Assembly: GCA_047936785.1 (NCBI GenBank)
Contig: CP176394.1
Source: Acidaminobacterium chupaoyuni
GTDB taxonomy: Bacteria > Bacillota > Clostridia > Oscillospirales > Butyricicoccaceae
Reading direction: 5' to 3' (one strand)
DNA length: 64,000 nt
Shown here piece after piece: positions 1 through 8,629 of this stretch (position 1 is its first letter; every line of letters begins with the position of its first letter). Position numbers and translations under genes: made by a program. The notes under the pieces were generated by a model. That model saw nothing but the letters and a program-made list of their open reading frames with translations. It was not told the origin of the DNA and did not search any database.

Positions 1-235
1 AATCTTCGACAAACGGCGAAATGAAAATGCCCGTTTTATAGCCGTGAGCCTGCATGACCGAAGCCGCCGCCATGACAGTGCTCCCTTTTCCGTTGGTTCC
101 GGCAACATGGATAAATTTCAGCTGTTTCTGAGGGTCGCCCAAAAGGCGCAGCAGCTCTACAATGCGGTATACGCCAAGCCTTGTTCCCAGTTTGGGTGTT
201 GCGTGGATATAAGCTACCGCTTCGTCATAGGTCAT
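1..235 (-). CDS. folC: Folylpolyglutamate synthase, N-terminal part (cut by window edge)
   Basis: Only the first 78 codons are in the window; the gene runs off the left edge. FolC adds glutamate residues to folates (and in many bacteria also makes dihydrofolate) in the cytoplasm. The visible part has the Mur-ligase-like opening of the family: a helix with YDEAVAYIH, then the P-loop HVAGTNGKGST at about residues 47-57, followed by the FISPF segment. The start ATG at 235 has GGAGG 7 bases upstream. It lies 125 bases downstream of valS on the same strand, the valS-folC order common in Firmicutes, and is probably cotranscribed with it. Confidence 0.9.
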   Translation of the reverse strand, partial: MTYDEAVAYIHATPKLGTRLGVYRIVELLRLLGDPQKQLKFIHVAGTNGKGSTVMAAASVMQAHGYKTGIFISPFVED

Positions 236-269
236 GGTAATGCCTCCTTCGCCCCCTTGGGGGCTTTTG

Positions 270-300
270 CCGCGGGGCGGCGGTGATGCCGCCCCGTTTC
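270..300. other. GC-rich hairpin between valS and folC
   Basis: An inverted repeat with GGGGCGGC and GCCGCCCC arms and a six-base loop sits in the 125-base gap between valS and folC. No T-run follows it on the minus strand, so it is more likely an mRNA processing or stability hairpin than a full terminator. Confidence 0.4.
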
Positions 301-360
301 TGCCATGCGTGCGCGGCCAAAAGGTCTGAAAACGCTTTGGCCCGCTCTTTTTGCTTCGGC

Positions 361-2991
361 TTACATATTGGCTAAATTTTCGCTGAGCTTCGTGATGAGC
401 TCGCGGGCTTTTTCTGCTTTTTCGCGTTCGGCGGCCACAACGGCTTCAGGCGCTTTGGCCACAAAGCTTTCGTTATGCAGCTTGCCTTCGATGCGCGCCA
501 GATTTTCTTCGGCTTTTTCTTTTTCTTTCAGCAGACGCTCTTTCTCTTTTTCCATATCCACCAGTTCATTGAGGGGGATATACACCGTGGCGGCTTCTGT
601 GACCACAGAAACCATCCCGTTGAGCGATTGCTCGGCATCTGCTTTGGTCACATGCGAAGCATAGGCCAAACGCATGAGCAGCGGTTCCGCTTCCATAAAC
701 ATCTGCGCCTTGTCGCCGGCAAAGATCAGCTGCGCCTTTTTGGAAGGCGGAACATTCATTTCGGCACGGCGATTGCGAATGGCGCGGATGGTATCCATGA
801 TCTGTTCCATTTTGTTTTCTTCTTCGGAAAAATCAAGTTCTTCACGAACCACCGGCCAGGCAGAAACCATGATCGATTCGCCTTCATGGGGCAGGGCCTG
901 CCAGATGGTTTCGGTGATGAACGGCATGAACGGATGCAGAAGCTTCATGGTTTCGCTCAACACATAGCAAAGCACATTCTGCGCCGTTTCATTGGGTTTT
1001 TTATCTTCTTTGTTTTGCAGGCGGGGCTTGGTCAGTTCGATATACCAATCGCAGAAAACATCCCAGATAAAATCATAAAGCTTTTGAACGGCAATGCCCA
1101 ATTCGAATTTATCGATATTGGCCGTGACTTCGCCCACCAGATGGTTGAATTTCGACAGGATCCAGCGGTCTTCCAGCTGCAGATCTTCGGCCTTGGGCAG
1201 CGTGGCGTGATCGATGGTCAGATTCATCTGCACGAAACGGGAAGCGTTCCAGATCTTGTTGGCAAAATTGCGGCTGGCTTCCACACGCTCGGTGGAAAAG
1301 CGCATATCGTTTCCGGGGCTGTTGCCCGTTGCCAGCGTAAAGCGCAGCGCATCGGCGCCATATTGATCGATGATCTCCAGCGGATCGATGCCGTTACCCA
1401 GCGATTTCGACATTTTTCTGCCCTGCGCATCGCGCACGAGGCCATGGATATAAACGGTATCGAAGGGTTTTTCGCCCATATGCTCCATGCCCGAGAAAAT
1501 CATGCGCGCCACCCAGAAGAAGATGATATCATACCCTGTGACAAGGGTGGAAGTGGGATAGAAATATTCCAGTTCCTTGGTTTTTTCGGGCCAGCCCAGT
1601 GTGGAAAACGGCCACAGCGCCGAAGAGAACCAGGTATCCAGCACATCTTCTTCCTGCCGGATATGCTTGCCGCCGCATTTGGGGCAAACCGTGACATCTT
1701 CTTTGGAAACGATCATTTCGCCGCAATCATCGCAATAGAATGCGGGGATGCGGTGGCCCCACCACAGCTGGCGGGAAATGCACCAGTCATGCACATTTTC
1801 CATCCAATGGGTATAGGTCTTGCTGAAGCGATCGGGCACAAACTTCACTTCGCCGTCTTTCACAACGCGAATGGCTTCTGCGGCCAGAGGTTCCATTTTC
1901 ACGAACCACTGGGCCGAGGTGATGGGTTCCACCGTGGTGCCGCAGCGATAGCAGGTGCCCACATTATGGTCGTGATCTTCGATCTTTACAATGCGGCCTT
2001 CCGCTTCCAGATCGGCAAGCACCGCTTTGCGGCATTCATAACGATCCATCCCCTGATATTTGCCGCCGTTTTCATTGACCTTGGCATCTTCATCGAAAAC
2101 CAGGATCTGTTCCAGATTGTGGCGCTGGCCCATTTCAAAATCGTTGGGGTCGTGGCAGGGGGTGGTTTTCACACAGCCCGTGCCAAATTCCAGATCGACA
2201 TAATCATCGGCAAAAATGGGGATCTCGCGGCCGATGATCGGCAGAATCGCCGTTTTGCCCACTAGATGCGCATAGCGCTTATCTTTGGGGTTCACCGCGA
2301 TGCCGCTGTCGCCCATGAAGGTTTCGGGGCGCGTGGTGGCGATGACCATGCTTTCATCGCTGTCTTTGATGTCATAACGGATATACCACAGCTTGCCCGG
2401 CTGGTTTTCATATTCCACTTCGGCATCGGAAAGCGCTGTGCGGCAATGGGGGCACCAGTTGATGATGCGGTTGCCTTTATAGATCAGGCCCTTGTTATAT
2501 AAATTGACGAACACCTCGCGCACGGCTTTTGAGCAGCCCTCATCCATGGTGAAACGCTCTCTGCGCCAGTCGCAGGAAGAGCCCAGGGTTTTCAGCTGTT
2601 CGATGATGCGGTTGCCGAATTTGGCTTTCCATTCCCAAACGCGCTTTAAGAATTCTTCGCGGCCCAGGTCATAGCGGGTCAGCCCCTCTTCTTTGCGCAA
2701 AGCTTCTTCCACCTTGATCTGGGTGGCAATGCCGGCGTGATCTGTGCCCGGCAGCCATAAGGCCGCATAGCCCTGCATTCTTTTTGTACGGATCAGAATA
2801 TCCTGAAGCGTTTCATCAAAAGCATGGCCCATATGCAGCTGCCCCGTGACATTTGGCGGGGGAATGACGATCGTATACGGTTTTTTGTTTTCATCCACTT
2901 CGGCGTTAAAATAGCCGCCATCCTGCCAGAACTGATACAGCTTTTTTTCCGTCGATTTCGGGTCATAAACCTTTGGCAGTTCTTTTTCCAT
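361..2991 (-). CDS. valS: Valine--tRNA ligase
   Basis: Cytoplasmic class I aminoacyl-tRNA synthetase that charges tRNA-Val, 876 residues, the normal length. The HIGH signature appears as HMGH at residues 53-56 and the KMSKS loop as GRKMSKSLGNG in the middle of the protein; the editing domain lies between them. The C-terminus has the ValRS-type arm, a charged coiled coil (MEKEKERLLKEKEKAEENL). The open frame extends upstream through the leader RNA, but the start ATG at 2991 is preferred because it has GGAGA 8 bases upstream and begins MEKELPKVYDP, the family's usual opening. Expression is controlled by the T-box leader just upstream; folC follows. Confidence 0.97.
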   Translation of the reverse strand: MEKELPKVYDPKSTEKKLYQFWQDGGYFNAEVDENKKPYTIVIPPPNVTGQLHMGHAFDETLQDILIRTKRMQGYAALWLPGTDHAGIATQIKVEEALRKEEGLTRYDLGREEFLKRVWEWKAKFGNRIIEQLKTLGSSCDWRRERFTMDEGCSKAVREVFVNLYNKGLIYKGNRIINWCPHCRTALSDAEVEYENQPGKLWYIRYDIKDSDESMVIATTRPETFMGDSGIAVNPKDKRYAHLVGKTAILPIIGREIPIFADDYVDLEFGTGCVKTTPCHDPNDFEMGQRHNLEQILVFDEDAKVNENGGKYQGMDRYECRKAVLADLEAEGRIVKIEDHDHNVGTCYRCGTTVEPITSAQWFVKMEPLAAEAIRVVKDGEVKFVPDRFSKTYTHWMENVHDWCISRQLWWGHRIPAFYCDDCGEMIVSKEDVTVCPKCGGKHIRQEEDVLDTWFSSALWPFSTLGWPEKTKELEYFYPTSTLVTGYDIIFFWVARMIFSGMEHMGEKPFDTVYIHGLVRDAQGRKMSKSLGNGIDPLEIIDQYGADALRFTLATGNSPGNDMRFSTERVEASRNFANKIWNASRFVQMNLTIDHATLPKAEDLQLEDRWILSKFNHLVGEVTANIDKFELGIAVQKLYDFIWDVFCDWYIELTKPRLQNKEDKKPNETAQNVLCYVLSETMKLLHPFMPFITETIWQALPHEGESIMVSAWPVVREELDFSEEENKMEQIMDTIRAIRNRRAEMNVPPSKKAQLIFAGDKAQMFMEAEPLLMRLAYASHVTKADAEQSLNGMVSVVTEAATVYIPLNELVDMEKEKERLLKEKEKAEENLARIEGKLHNESFVAKAPEAVVAAEREKAEKARELITKLSENLANM

Positions 2992-3029
2992 TGTTCTTTC
3001 TCCTTTTCGTTTTTTTCGGCGGCAAAAGC

Positions 3030-3292
3030 CCTGAATGATAAAAAAAGCCCCGCCCCGAATTTTACGGGACGAAGCATATCCTACTCCGCGGTACCACCCA
3101 TATTTGCGCATAACGCGCACGCTCAAGCGCAAAAACGCTTTCACCCTTAACGCGGGAACACGGCACAGCTTACTTGTTTTTCAGCTTGCAGCTCGGGGAC
3201 GACCTTCAAACAGTGCTTCACGAATGCTTTCACCGGCCGCATTCTCTCTTTGCTTCCGCGCGGTTTTACTCCTGCCCTTCACAGCTTTTCTG
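3030..3292 (-). promoter_or_regulatory. T-box riboswitch leader of valS
   Basis: The leader RNA ahead of valS carries the conserved T-box sequence TGGGTGGTACCGCGG (3086-3100), which pairs with the uncharged tRNA acceptor end in the antiterminator. It is followed by a terminator hairpin (arms CGTCCCG / CGGGGCG, T-run) at 3038-3072. A GTC triplet in the upstream stem region (within GAAGGTCGTCC) is a fitting valine specifier, but I did not fold the Stem I structure. Uncharged tRNA-Val should allow read-through into valS-folC. Confidence 0.9.
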
Positions 3293-3298
3293 TTCCTT

Positions 3299-3327
3299 AT
3301 TATAAGTTGCTCTTTTTTCTTTGTCAA
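3299..3327 (-). promoter_or_regulatory. Promoter of the valS T-box transcript
   Basis: On the minus strand a perfect TTGACA (3322-3327) and a perfect TATAAT (3299-3304) are separated by 17 bases. Predicted transcription starts near 3292, just ahead of the T-box leader. Confidence 0.85.
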
Positions 3328-3363
3328 GTTGCCCCGGCCGTGATTTTTTTGAATTTTTATGGA

Positions 3364-3400
3364 TTTCACCCGCTTTGAAAGCCCGCTTCAAAGCGGGTGA
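3364..3400 (-). terminator. Hairpin after the small membrane protein gene
   Basis: Arms TTCACCCGCTTTGAA and TTCAAAGCGGGTGAA form a long stem directly after the stop codon of the 3405-3818 gene. The T-run is weak, so termination efficiency is uncertain. Confidence 0.55.
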
Positions 3401-3404
3401 AGCC

Positions 3405-3818
3405 CTATTCCACTTCTTCCTCGATATCCACCGCTGTTTGCTTGGGGCGATAAGCCGCATCCGTTTTGATAACCGCCGCTGCCACCGCAAAAATATTGGC
3501 CAGCAAAAGTCGTGATAACAGTGTGTTCTTCGATTTTCGCTTGTCTTCCATCCACGCCAGATATAAAAAATACACTGCCACGGTCAAAATCAGCACAGAG
3601 TTGATCTTAGGCAGCGTATCTAAATAATCATAATTTTTATCGGGGCATCTGCCGCTGTTTTTTTCTTTGATCCCCTCGAGAGTGGTCATACCCAGCAGGG
3701 TGGCAGCGCCGCCCACCGCCAGCATGAAAATTTGAACATCCAGGCTTTCAAGCCATGTGGTTTCACCCGGGCCGGCCCCAAGGAGCCCCGCCTGAGCCGC
3801 CGCCGTTGAGGTTGCCAT
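3405..3818 (-). CDS. Hypothetical small membrane protein
   Basis: A 137-residue protein of no family I recognise. It opens with a short Ala/Gly-rich tail. It then shows a hydrophobic stretch around residues 29-50 (DVQIFMLAVGGAATLLGM), a second around 72-92 (INSVLILTVAVYFLYLAWM) and a weaker third near 100-115 (LLLANIFAVAAAVI), and an acidic C-terminus ending DIEEEVE. Three short membrane passes are therefore plausible. A GGAGGG ribosome site precedes the ATG. It stands alone, divergent from the flippase gene at 4005, with its own terminator-like hairpin, and sits upstream of the valS promoter on the same strand. Confidence 0.6.
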   Translation of the reverse strand: MATSTAAAQAGLLGAGPGETTWLESLDVQIFMLAVGGAATLLGMTTLEGIKEKNSGRCPDKNYDYLDTLPKINSVLILTVAVYFLYLAWMEDKRKSKNTLLSRLLLANIFAVAAAVIKTDAAYRPKQTAVDIEEEVE

Positions 3819-4004
3819 CCGCCCTTCCCTCCTTTTGCCGCACCTATTTTATTAAATGCCGAAAAAATGAATTTGACACCTTTTTTCAGAAACATCTGTA
3901 AAATTCATTCGGATTTGTTATAATAAGAGCGCGACTCAAATTTTGATGCGGGCGGCGGCGAAAACCGCGCCTTTGCCCGCGGCGTTTTCAAAGGAGCAAT
4001 GCCC

Positions 4005-5384
4005 ATGAATTCTTATAAAAAACTGCTTTCCACCACCATGGTGCTGGCCATCGGTTCCTTCAGCTCGAAAGTTCTTGTTTTCCTGATGATGCCGTTCTAT
4101 ACGCGCATGCTTTCCACATCAGATTACGGAACAGTCGATCTGATCATTCAGACCTGCAATCTTTTGATTCCGCTTGCCACCATCGGCATTGCAAATTCGG
4201 TCATCCGTTTCGGGCTTGACCGCGATTCCAACAAGAAAGCGGTTTTTACCACCGGCATCGTGACGGTTCTCGCCGGTTTTGTTCTGCTTTGCCTTTTCAG
4301 CCCGCTGCTGCGCTATATCGGGTTTTCCCAATATACCTTTCTCATTTTGATCTATGTGCTGACAAGCTCTTTTCACACGGTCTGCGCTCAATTTGTTCAA
4401 GCGAAAAAATACACCCGTCTTTTTGCCGTAGACGGCGTTTTGCGCACGGTTTTGACCATCGGCCTGAATGTTCTGTTTTTGATGGTGTTCCGTCTGGGCG
4501 TCACGGGTTATGTTCTGGCGACGATCATCTCCGATTTTATTTCGGTGATTTTTCTGTTCGGTGTGGCAAGACTGCGCCGTTATATTTCTTTTTCTTCGCT
4601 CAACCGCGAAACCACTTCCACCATGCTGCGCTATTCCATCCCGCTGATCCCCACCATGCTTTGCGTGTGGATCATCAGCCTTTCCGATCGTTATATGCTG
4701 CGCTATTTTGTCAGCGTTTCCGCAACGGGCATTTACGCCGTTTCCAACAAGATCCCCACTTTGCTGAGCATCGTGGCCAGCATTTTCGGCGATGCCTGGC
4801 AGATCTCCATCGTATCGGAAGACAAAGAAAAACAGCAGCACTTTTTTTCGAATGTTTTTGCCACCTATCAATGCATCGCGCTGATCGGCGCTTCCGGTCT
4901 CATCATGACGGCCAAGCTTTCCACCACGCTGCTGGCTTCCCCCTCTTATTATTCCGCCTGGGAATGCATCCCCCCGCTGGTTCTGGGCATCATGTGTTCC
5001 TGCCTGGGAACTTTTTTGGCCAGCATTTACATGGTGGAAAAACAAAGCGTCTATACTTTGATCACCACGGCCATCGGCGCCGCTTCCAATGTGATTCTGA
5101 ATTTTATTCTCATCCCGCCTTATCACGCTTTGGGCGCGGCCATCGCCACCTGCACCAGCTATTTTCTGATCTTCTTTATCCGTTCCATCCACACGCGCCG
5201 TTTCATCCCCGTCGATTGGCATCTTGAAAAATTCCTGCCGGCGTTTCTGCTGGTTTTTGCCCAGGGCGTGCTGATGGTCACCGAACCGCCGCTTTGGATT
5301 TTATGGCAGATCGTAATCTTTTTGATCGTGCTGTTCCTCAATTATAAAACACTGCTGCGCTCGGTAAGCCGCATTCTGCATTGA
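4005..5384 (+). CDS. Polysaccharide biosynthesis/flippase-like membrane protein (MOP superfamily)
   Basis: About 459 residues with some twelve to fourteen hydrophobic segments. The N-terminus (KLLSTTMVLAIGSFSSKVL, then MMPFYTRMLSTSDYG) is typical of Wzx/RfbX-type oligosaccharide or lipid-II-like flippases of the MOP superfamily, which move undecaprenyl-linked sugars across the membrane. No glycosyltransferase genes lie beside it, so the substrate cannot be told. An ATG six bases earlier (3999) is in frame, but it is only two bases from AGGAG; the ATG at 4005 has the better 8-base spacing and is chosen. A TATAAT (3919-3924) upstream may belong to its promoter, with no good -35 seen. Confidence 0.85.
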   Translation: MNSYKKLLSTTMVLAIGSFSSKVLVFLMMPFYTRMLSTSDYGTVDLIIQTCNLLIPLATIGIANSVIRFGLDRDSNKKAVFTTGIVTVLAGFVLLCLFSPLLRYIGFSQYTFLILIYVLTSSFHTVCAQFVQAKKYTRLFAVDGVLRTVLTIGLNVLFLMVFRLGVTGYVLATIISDFISVIFLFGVARLRRYISFSSLNRETTSTMLRYSIPLIPTMLCVWIISLSDRYMLRYFVSVSATGIYAVSNKIPTLLSIVASIFGDAWQISIVSEDKEKQQHFFSNVFATYQCIALIGASGLIMTAKLSTTLLASPSYYSAWECIPPLVLGIMCSCLGTFLASIYMVEKQSVYTLITTAIGAASNVILNFILIPPYHALGAAIATCTSYFLIFFIRSIHTRRFIPVDWHLEKFLPAFLLVFAQGVLMVTEPPLWILWQIVIFLIVLFLNYKTLLRSVSRILH

Positions 5385-5415
5385 TCGCGCTTTTTCGTTT
5401 TTTTCGGTCTTCCCC

Positions 5416-5444
5416 TTTACTTCTCAGAAAATCTGTGGTAGTCT
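5416..5444 (+). promoter_or_regulatory. Candidate promoter of the aromatic operon
   Basis: TTTACT (5416-5421) and an extended -10, TGG-TAGTCT (5436-5444), are spaced 17 bases apart just upstream of the leader peptide. Predicted start of transcription is near 5451. Confidence 0.5.
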
Positions 5445-5477
5445 GTTAAAAGAAACCGAACATGGGAGTTATCAAGA

Positions 5478-5588
5478 ATGAAACAGTTGCTCTTTACAGC
5501 TGCATATTATTTTTATTTTAGCTTTACCAACTTTTTTGGTAAGGCTTATTTGAATTTTGCTGTAAAACGAAACTGCGCTTGTGCATAA
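5478..5588 (+). CDS. Phe/Tyr-rich leader peptide of the aro operon
   Basis: A 36-codon reading frame with GGGAG 9 bases before its ATG. Seven of its residues are Phe and four are Tyr, most of them packed in residues 10-20 (YYFYFSFTNFF); there is no Trp. It ends in TAA at 5586-5588, 23 bases before a strong terminator hairpin that precedes aroF. This is the layout of pheL-type translational attenuators: a ribosome stalling at Phe or Tyr codons when charged tRNA is scarce would change RNA folding and let transcription proceed. The coding region also contains a stem (TTACCAA / TTGGTAA) that could be one of the alternative pairings. It is too short for routine gene calling. The role is inferred from layout and composition. 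Confidence 0.85.
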   Translation: MKQLLFTAAYYFYFSFTNFFGKAYLNFAVKRNCACA

Positions 5589-5611
5589 ATTTTCTGGCAG
5601 GAAAGCGTTCT

Positions 5612-5650
5612 GGTTCCGCAGCGAAATTCGCCGCGGAACCTTTTTTATTT
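5612..5650 (+). terminator. Attenuator terminator before aroF
   Basis: Stem GGTTCCGC (5612-5619) with GCGGAACC (5633-5640), an inner GCGAA/TTCGC extension, followed by six Ts. It sits between the leader peptide and aroF, 36 bases before the aroF start, so it can only serve to regulate read-through. Confidence 0.9.
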
Positions 5651-5686
5651 TTTTGACCCCTGAATAACAATACGGAGGATTTTTCG

Positions 5687-6691
5687 ATGATCGTTTTGCT
5701 GAAAAAAGATCCCGATCCCTTGCAGATGAACCGTTTGCTGGATTGGCTGAAAGAATTGGGCGTTCAGCCCAATGTTTCGATAGGCACTTCTCAAACGCTG
5801 ATCGGCCTTGTGGGCGACACTTCCAAAGTGGATATGGATGTTATCCGCGCGATGGATATTGTGGAAGATGTCAAGCGCATTCAAGAGCCTTATAAAAACG
5901 CCAACCGAAAATTTCACCCCGAAGACACGGTGATCTCTGTGGGCGAAGCAAAGATCGGCGGCGGCCATTTCGCGGTGATGGCGGGGCCTTGCTCGGTGGA
6001 GACCGAAGAGCAGATCTGCGCCGTTGCCAAAGCGGTGAAAGCTTCGGGCGCCCAGATCCTGCGCGGTGGCGCTTTCAAACCCCGCACCTCGCCTTATGCC
6101 TTTCAGGGGCTGCATGACGACGGCATCCGGCTTTTGCTGAAAGCCAAAGAAGAAACCGGCCTGCCCATCGTCAGCGAGATCATGGATGCCGCGCATCTTC
6201 CGCTTTTCGAAGAGGTGGATATCATTCAGGTGGGCGCGCGCAACATGCAGAATTTCGAACTGCTTAAGCATCTGGGGCGCCTTGAAAAGCCGATCCTTTT
6301 AAAGCGCGGCCTCGCAAACACCCTGCAGGAACTGCTGATGAGCGCGGAATATATCATGGCCGGCGGCAACGGCAATGTCATTCTCTGCGAACGCGGCATC
6401 CGCACCTTTGAGCCTTCCACGCGCAACACGCTGGATCTTTCCGCCGTTCCCGTTCTTCACCGCCTGACCCATCTGCCCGTGGTGGTCGATCCCAGCCACG
6501 CCACCGGCTCTTCAAAACTGGTGCAGCCCATGGCGCTGGCCGCCACGGTGGCAGGCGCCGACGGTCTGATGATCGAAGTGCACAACGACCCTTCCCACGC
6601 CCTTTGCGACGGCCCCCAGTCGCTGACCCCCGCGGCGTTTGACGCCATGATGAAAAAAGTGGTGGCGGTAAGACCTTATGCCGAGCGCTGA
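5687..6691 (+). CDS. aroF: 3-deoxy-7-phosphoheptulonate (DAHP) synthase
   Basis: First enzyme of the shikimate pathway: condenses phosphoenolpyruvate with erythrose 4-phosphate. 334 residues. Residues 1-70 form a ferredoxin-like (ACT-like) regulatory domain, as in type I-beta enzymes that are inhibited by Tyr or Phe. The barrel follows with MAGPCSVE (around 101-108), LRGGAFKPRTSPY and the VDPSHATG metal/substrate segment. A GGAGG lies 8 bases before the ATG. The gene follows an attenuator and overlaps tyrA by 14 bases. Feedback inhibition through the N-terminal domain is known for this subclass and is inferred here. Confidence 0.96.
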   Translation: MIVLLKKDPDPLQMNRLLDWLKELGVQPNVSIGTSQTLIGLVGDTSKVDMDVIRAMDIVEDVKRIQEPYKNANRKFHPEDTVISVGEAKIGGGHFAVMAGPCSVETEEQICAVAKAVKASGAQILRGGAFKPRTSPYAFQGLHDDGIRLLLKAKEETGLPIVSEIMDAAHLPLFEEVDIIQVGARNMQNFELLKHLGRLEKPILLKRGLANTLQELLMSAEYIMAGGNGNVILCERGIRTFEPSTRNTLDLSAVPVLHRLTHLPVVVDPSHATGSSKLVQPMALAATVAGADGLMIEVHNDPSHALCDGPQSLTPAAFDAMMKKVVAVRPYAER

Positions 6692-7562
6692 TCTGTTTTC
6701 CCCTGTGGGGGTGATCGGTCTGGGGCTCATCGGCGGTTCGATGGTGAAAGCCATTCGTCTTTCAAAAAATTGCCGCATCTATGCTTCCGATCTTTCAGAA
6801 ACCGTGATGCAGAGCGCCGCGGCAGATGGCAGCATCGACGGTGTTTTAGATTCTGCCGCTCTGGCTTCCTGCCGCCTTTTGCTGCTGGGGCTTTACCCGC
6901 AGGCGGCCGTTGAAACGATGAGAGCCGCCGCAAAAATGCTGCCGCGCGGCGGCGTGGTGGTGGATCTTTGCGGGGTAAAGCGGGCGGTATCTGGCCCTCT
7001 GGCAGAGATCGCGGCCGAAAACGGCCTTTATTATGTGGGCGGCCACCCCATGGCAGGCATGGAACACAGCGGATATGCCCATAGCCGCGCCGATCTGTTT
7101 TTGGGCGCTTCCATGATCCTCACCCCGACGCCCGGCACCCCGCAGCCGCTTTTAGAAGCTTTGGAAACATTTTTTCTTTCACTGGACTTTGACCGGGTCT
7201 GCTTTTCAACGCCCGAACAACACGACCGGGTGATCGCCCTGACTTCACAGCTGGCCCATGTGATCTCATGCGCTTATATCGGCAGCCCCACCGCCATGGA
7301 ATTTTCGGGTTTTTCGGCAGGCAGTTTTCGCGATATGACCCGTGTGGCGCGGCTCAATGAAACCATGTGGACAGAATTGTTTTTCGAAAACGCCGATTAC
7401 CTGGCGGAAGAGATCGACGGCATGGCCCGCCGTTTGGGTGATTTTGCTGCCTGTTTGCAAAAGCAGGATCAGCAGGCCATGTTTTCACTTCTTCACAATT
7501 CGCGCCTTCGAAAAGAAAAAACCGACGCGATGTGTTCGCCCGCGAAAGGAGAAACCCCATGA
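6678..7562 (+). CDS. tyrA: Prephenate dehydrogenase
   Basis: Oxidatively decarboxylates prephenate to 4-hydroxyphenylpyruvate, the tyrosine branch. 294 residues. The Rossmann dinucleotide motif GVIGLGLIGGS is at about residues 12-22, and the GGHPMAGMEHSGY segment carries the catalytic His. No C-terminal ACT domain is present, unlike the longer B. subtilis enzyme, so Tyr feedback on this enzyme may be weak. The start lies inside the end of aroF and the stop overlaps the aroB ATG (ATGA), so translation is coupled throughout. Confidence 0.95.
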   Translation: MPSADLFSPVGVIGLGLIGGSMVKAIRLSKNCRIYASDLSETVMQSAAADGSIDGVLDSAALASCRLLLLGLYPQAAVETMRAAAKMLPRGGVVVDLCGVKRAVSGPLAEIAAENGLYYVGGHPMAGMEHSGYAHSRADLFLGASMILTPTPGTPQPLLEALETFFLSLDFDRVCFSTPEQHDRVIALTSQLAHVISCAYIGSPTAMEFSGFSAGSFRDMTRVARLNETMWTELFFENADYLAEEIDGMARRLGDFAACLQKQDQQAMFSLLHNSRLRKEKTDAMCSPAKGETP

Positions 7563-8629
7563 AAACGGTGACTGTTACCGCCTCTCAGACCTATCCTGTG
7601 TATATCGGCCGCGGGCTGATCGGAGATCTCGGCCCCCTTTTGACAAAACATCTTGCGCCCTGCAGGGCTGCGATCGTCACAGACGACACGGTTTCGGCGC
7701 TTTATGGCGGGCAGGTTCGCGACCGGCTGGAAGAGGCCGGGTTCCACACCTCTTTGTTTTCCTTTCAGCCCGGCGAAGGTTCTAAATCGCTGGCGGTTTT
7801 CGGCCGGCTGCTCTCTTTTCTTGCAGATCGGCAAATGGGCCGCGATGATTTGATCGTGGCCTTGGGCGGCGGTGTCTGCGGCGATCTGGCGGGGTTTGCG
7901 GCCTCTGTTTATCTGCGGGGCATTTCTTTCATCCAGCTGCCCACCACCCTTCTGGCCGCCGTGGATTCTTCTGTGGGCGGCAAAACGGCCATCGATCTGC
8001 CCGAAGGCAAAAATCTGGCCGGCACTTTTTATCAGCCGAAAATGGTGCTTTGCGATTCACAGCTGCTCACAACGCTTCCCGAAGCCGTTTTTGCGGATGG
8101 CGCAGCCGAGGCCCTAAAATATGGAATGATCGCCGACCCCGACCTTTTTAAAACGCTGGCCAAAGGCGGATGGCGCGAACACCCCGAAGAGATCATCGAA
8201 CGCTGCGTTTCCATCAAAGCGGCTTTGGTGGAAAGCGACGAGCAGGATCACGGCCCGCGGCAGCTCTTGAACCTGGGCCACACTTTCGGCCACGCCATCG
8301 AAGCGCGCAGCGGCTTTACCCTTTCCCACGGGCAAGGGGTCGCCATCGGCATGATGATGGCCGCAAAAGCCGCCATGAGCCTTGGGATCAGCGGTCAAAA
8401 CATCTGCCCCCTTCTGGGCGCGGCGTTGGCCCAAAACCATCTGCCCGCCGTTTGCCCTTATCCGCCTGAAGAGCTGATCCCTTACGCGATCCGCGATAAA
8501 AAGCGGCTGGGCGAAACGCTTCACCTGATTTTGCCTCGCGCCATCGGCATCTGCGAACGCCGCGCCGTGCCCCTTGGCGATCTGCCCGCGCTTTTTGCCG
8601 CGGCCTGCAAAACGGAGGGAACGCCATGA
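7559..8629 (+). CDS. aroB: 3-dehydroquinate synthase
   Basis: Second shikimate step: cyclises DAHP to 3-dehydroquinate, using NAD and a divalent metal. 356 residues from the ATG at 7559, which has AAAGGAG 7 bases upstream; an in-frame earlier start lies inside tyrA and is rejected. Family signatures: GGGVCGDLAGFAASVYLRG, the LPTTLLAAVDSSVGGKTAID stretch, and the zinc-binding LNLGHTFGHAIE. The stop overlaps the aroA ATG by four bases. Confidence 0.96.
   Translation: MKTVTVTASQTYPVYIGRGLIGDLGPLLTKHLAPCRAAIVTDDTVSALYGGQVRDRLEEAGFHTSLFSFQPGEGSKSLAVFGRLLSFLADRQMGRDDLIVALGGGVCGDLAGFAASVYLRGISFIQLPTTLLAAVDSSVGGKTAIDLPEGKNLAGTFYQPKMVLCDSQLLTTLPEAVFADGAAEALKYGMIADPDLFKTLAKGGWREHPEEIIERCVSIKAALVESDEQDHGPRQLLNLGHTFGHAIEARSGFTLSHGQGVAIGMMMAAKAAMSLGISGQNICPLLGAALAQNHLPAVCPYPPEELIPYAIRDKKRLGETLHLILPRAIGICERRAVPLGDLPALFAAACKTEGTP

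Noticed and set aside
475..2265. A 596-codon plus-strand open frame opposite valS
   Set aside because: Antisense shadow of valS; the protein is His/Phe-rich with no domain pattern, while the minus strand encodes a perfect ValRS.
3873..3924. TTGACA (3873-3878) and TATAAT (3919-3924) as one promoter for the flippase gene
   Set aside because: The spacing is about 40 bases, too far for a single sigma-A promoter; each could belong to a different weak promoter.
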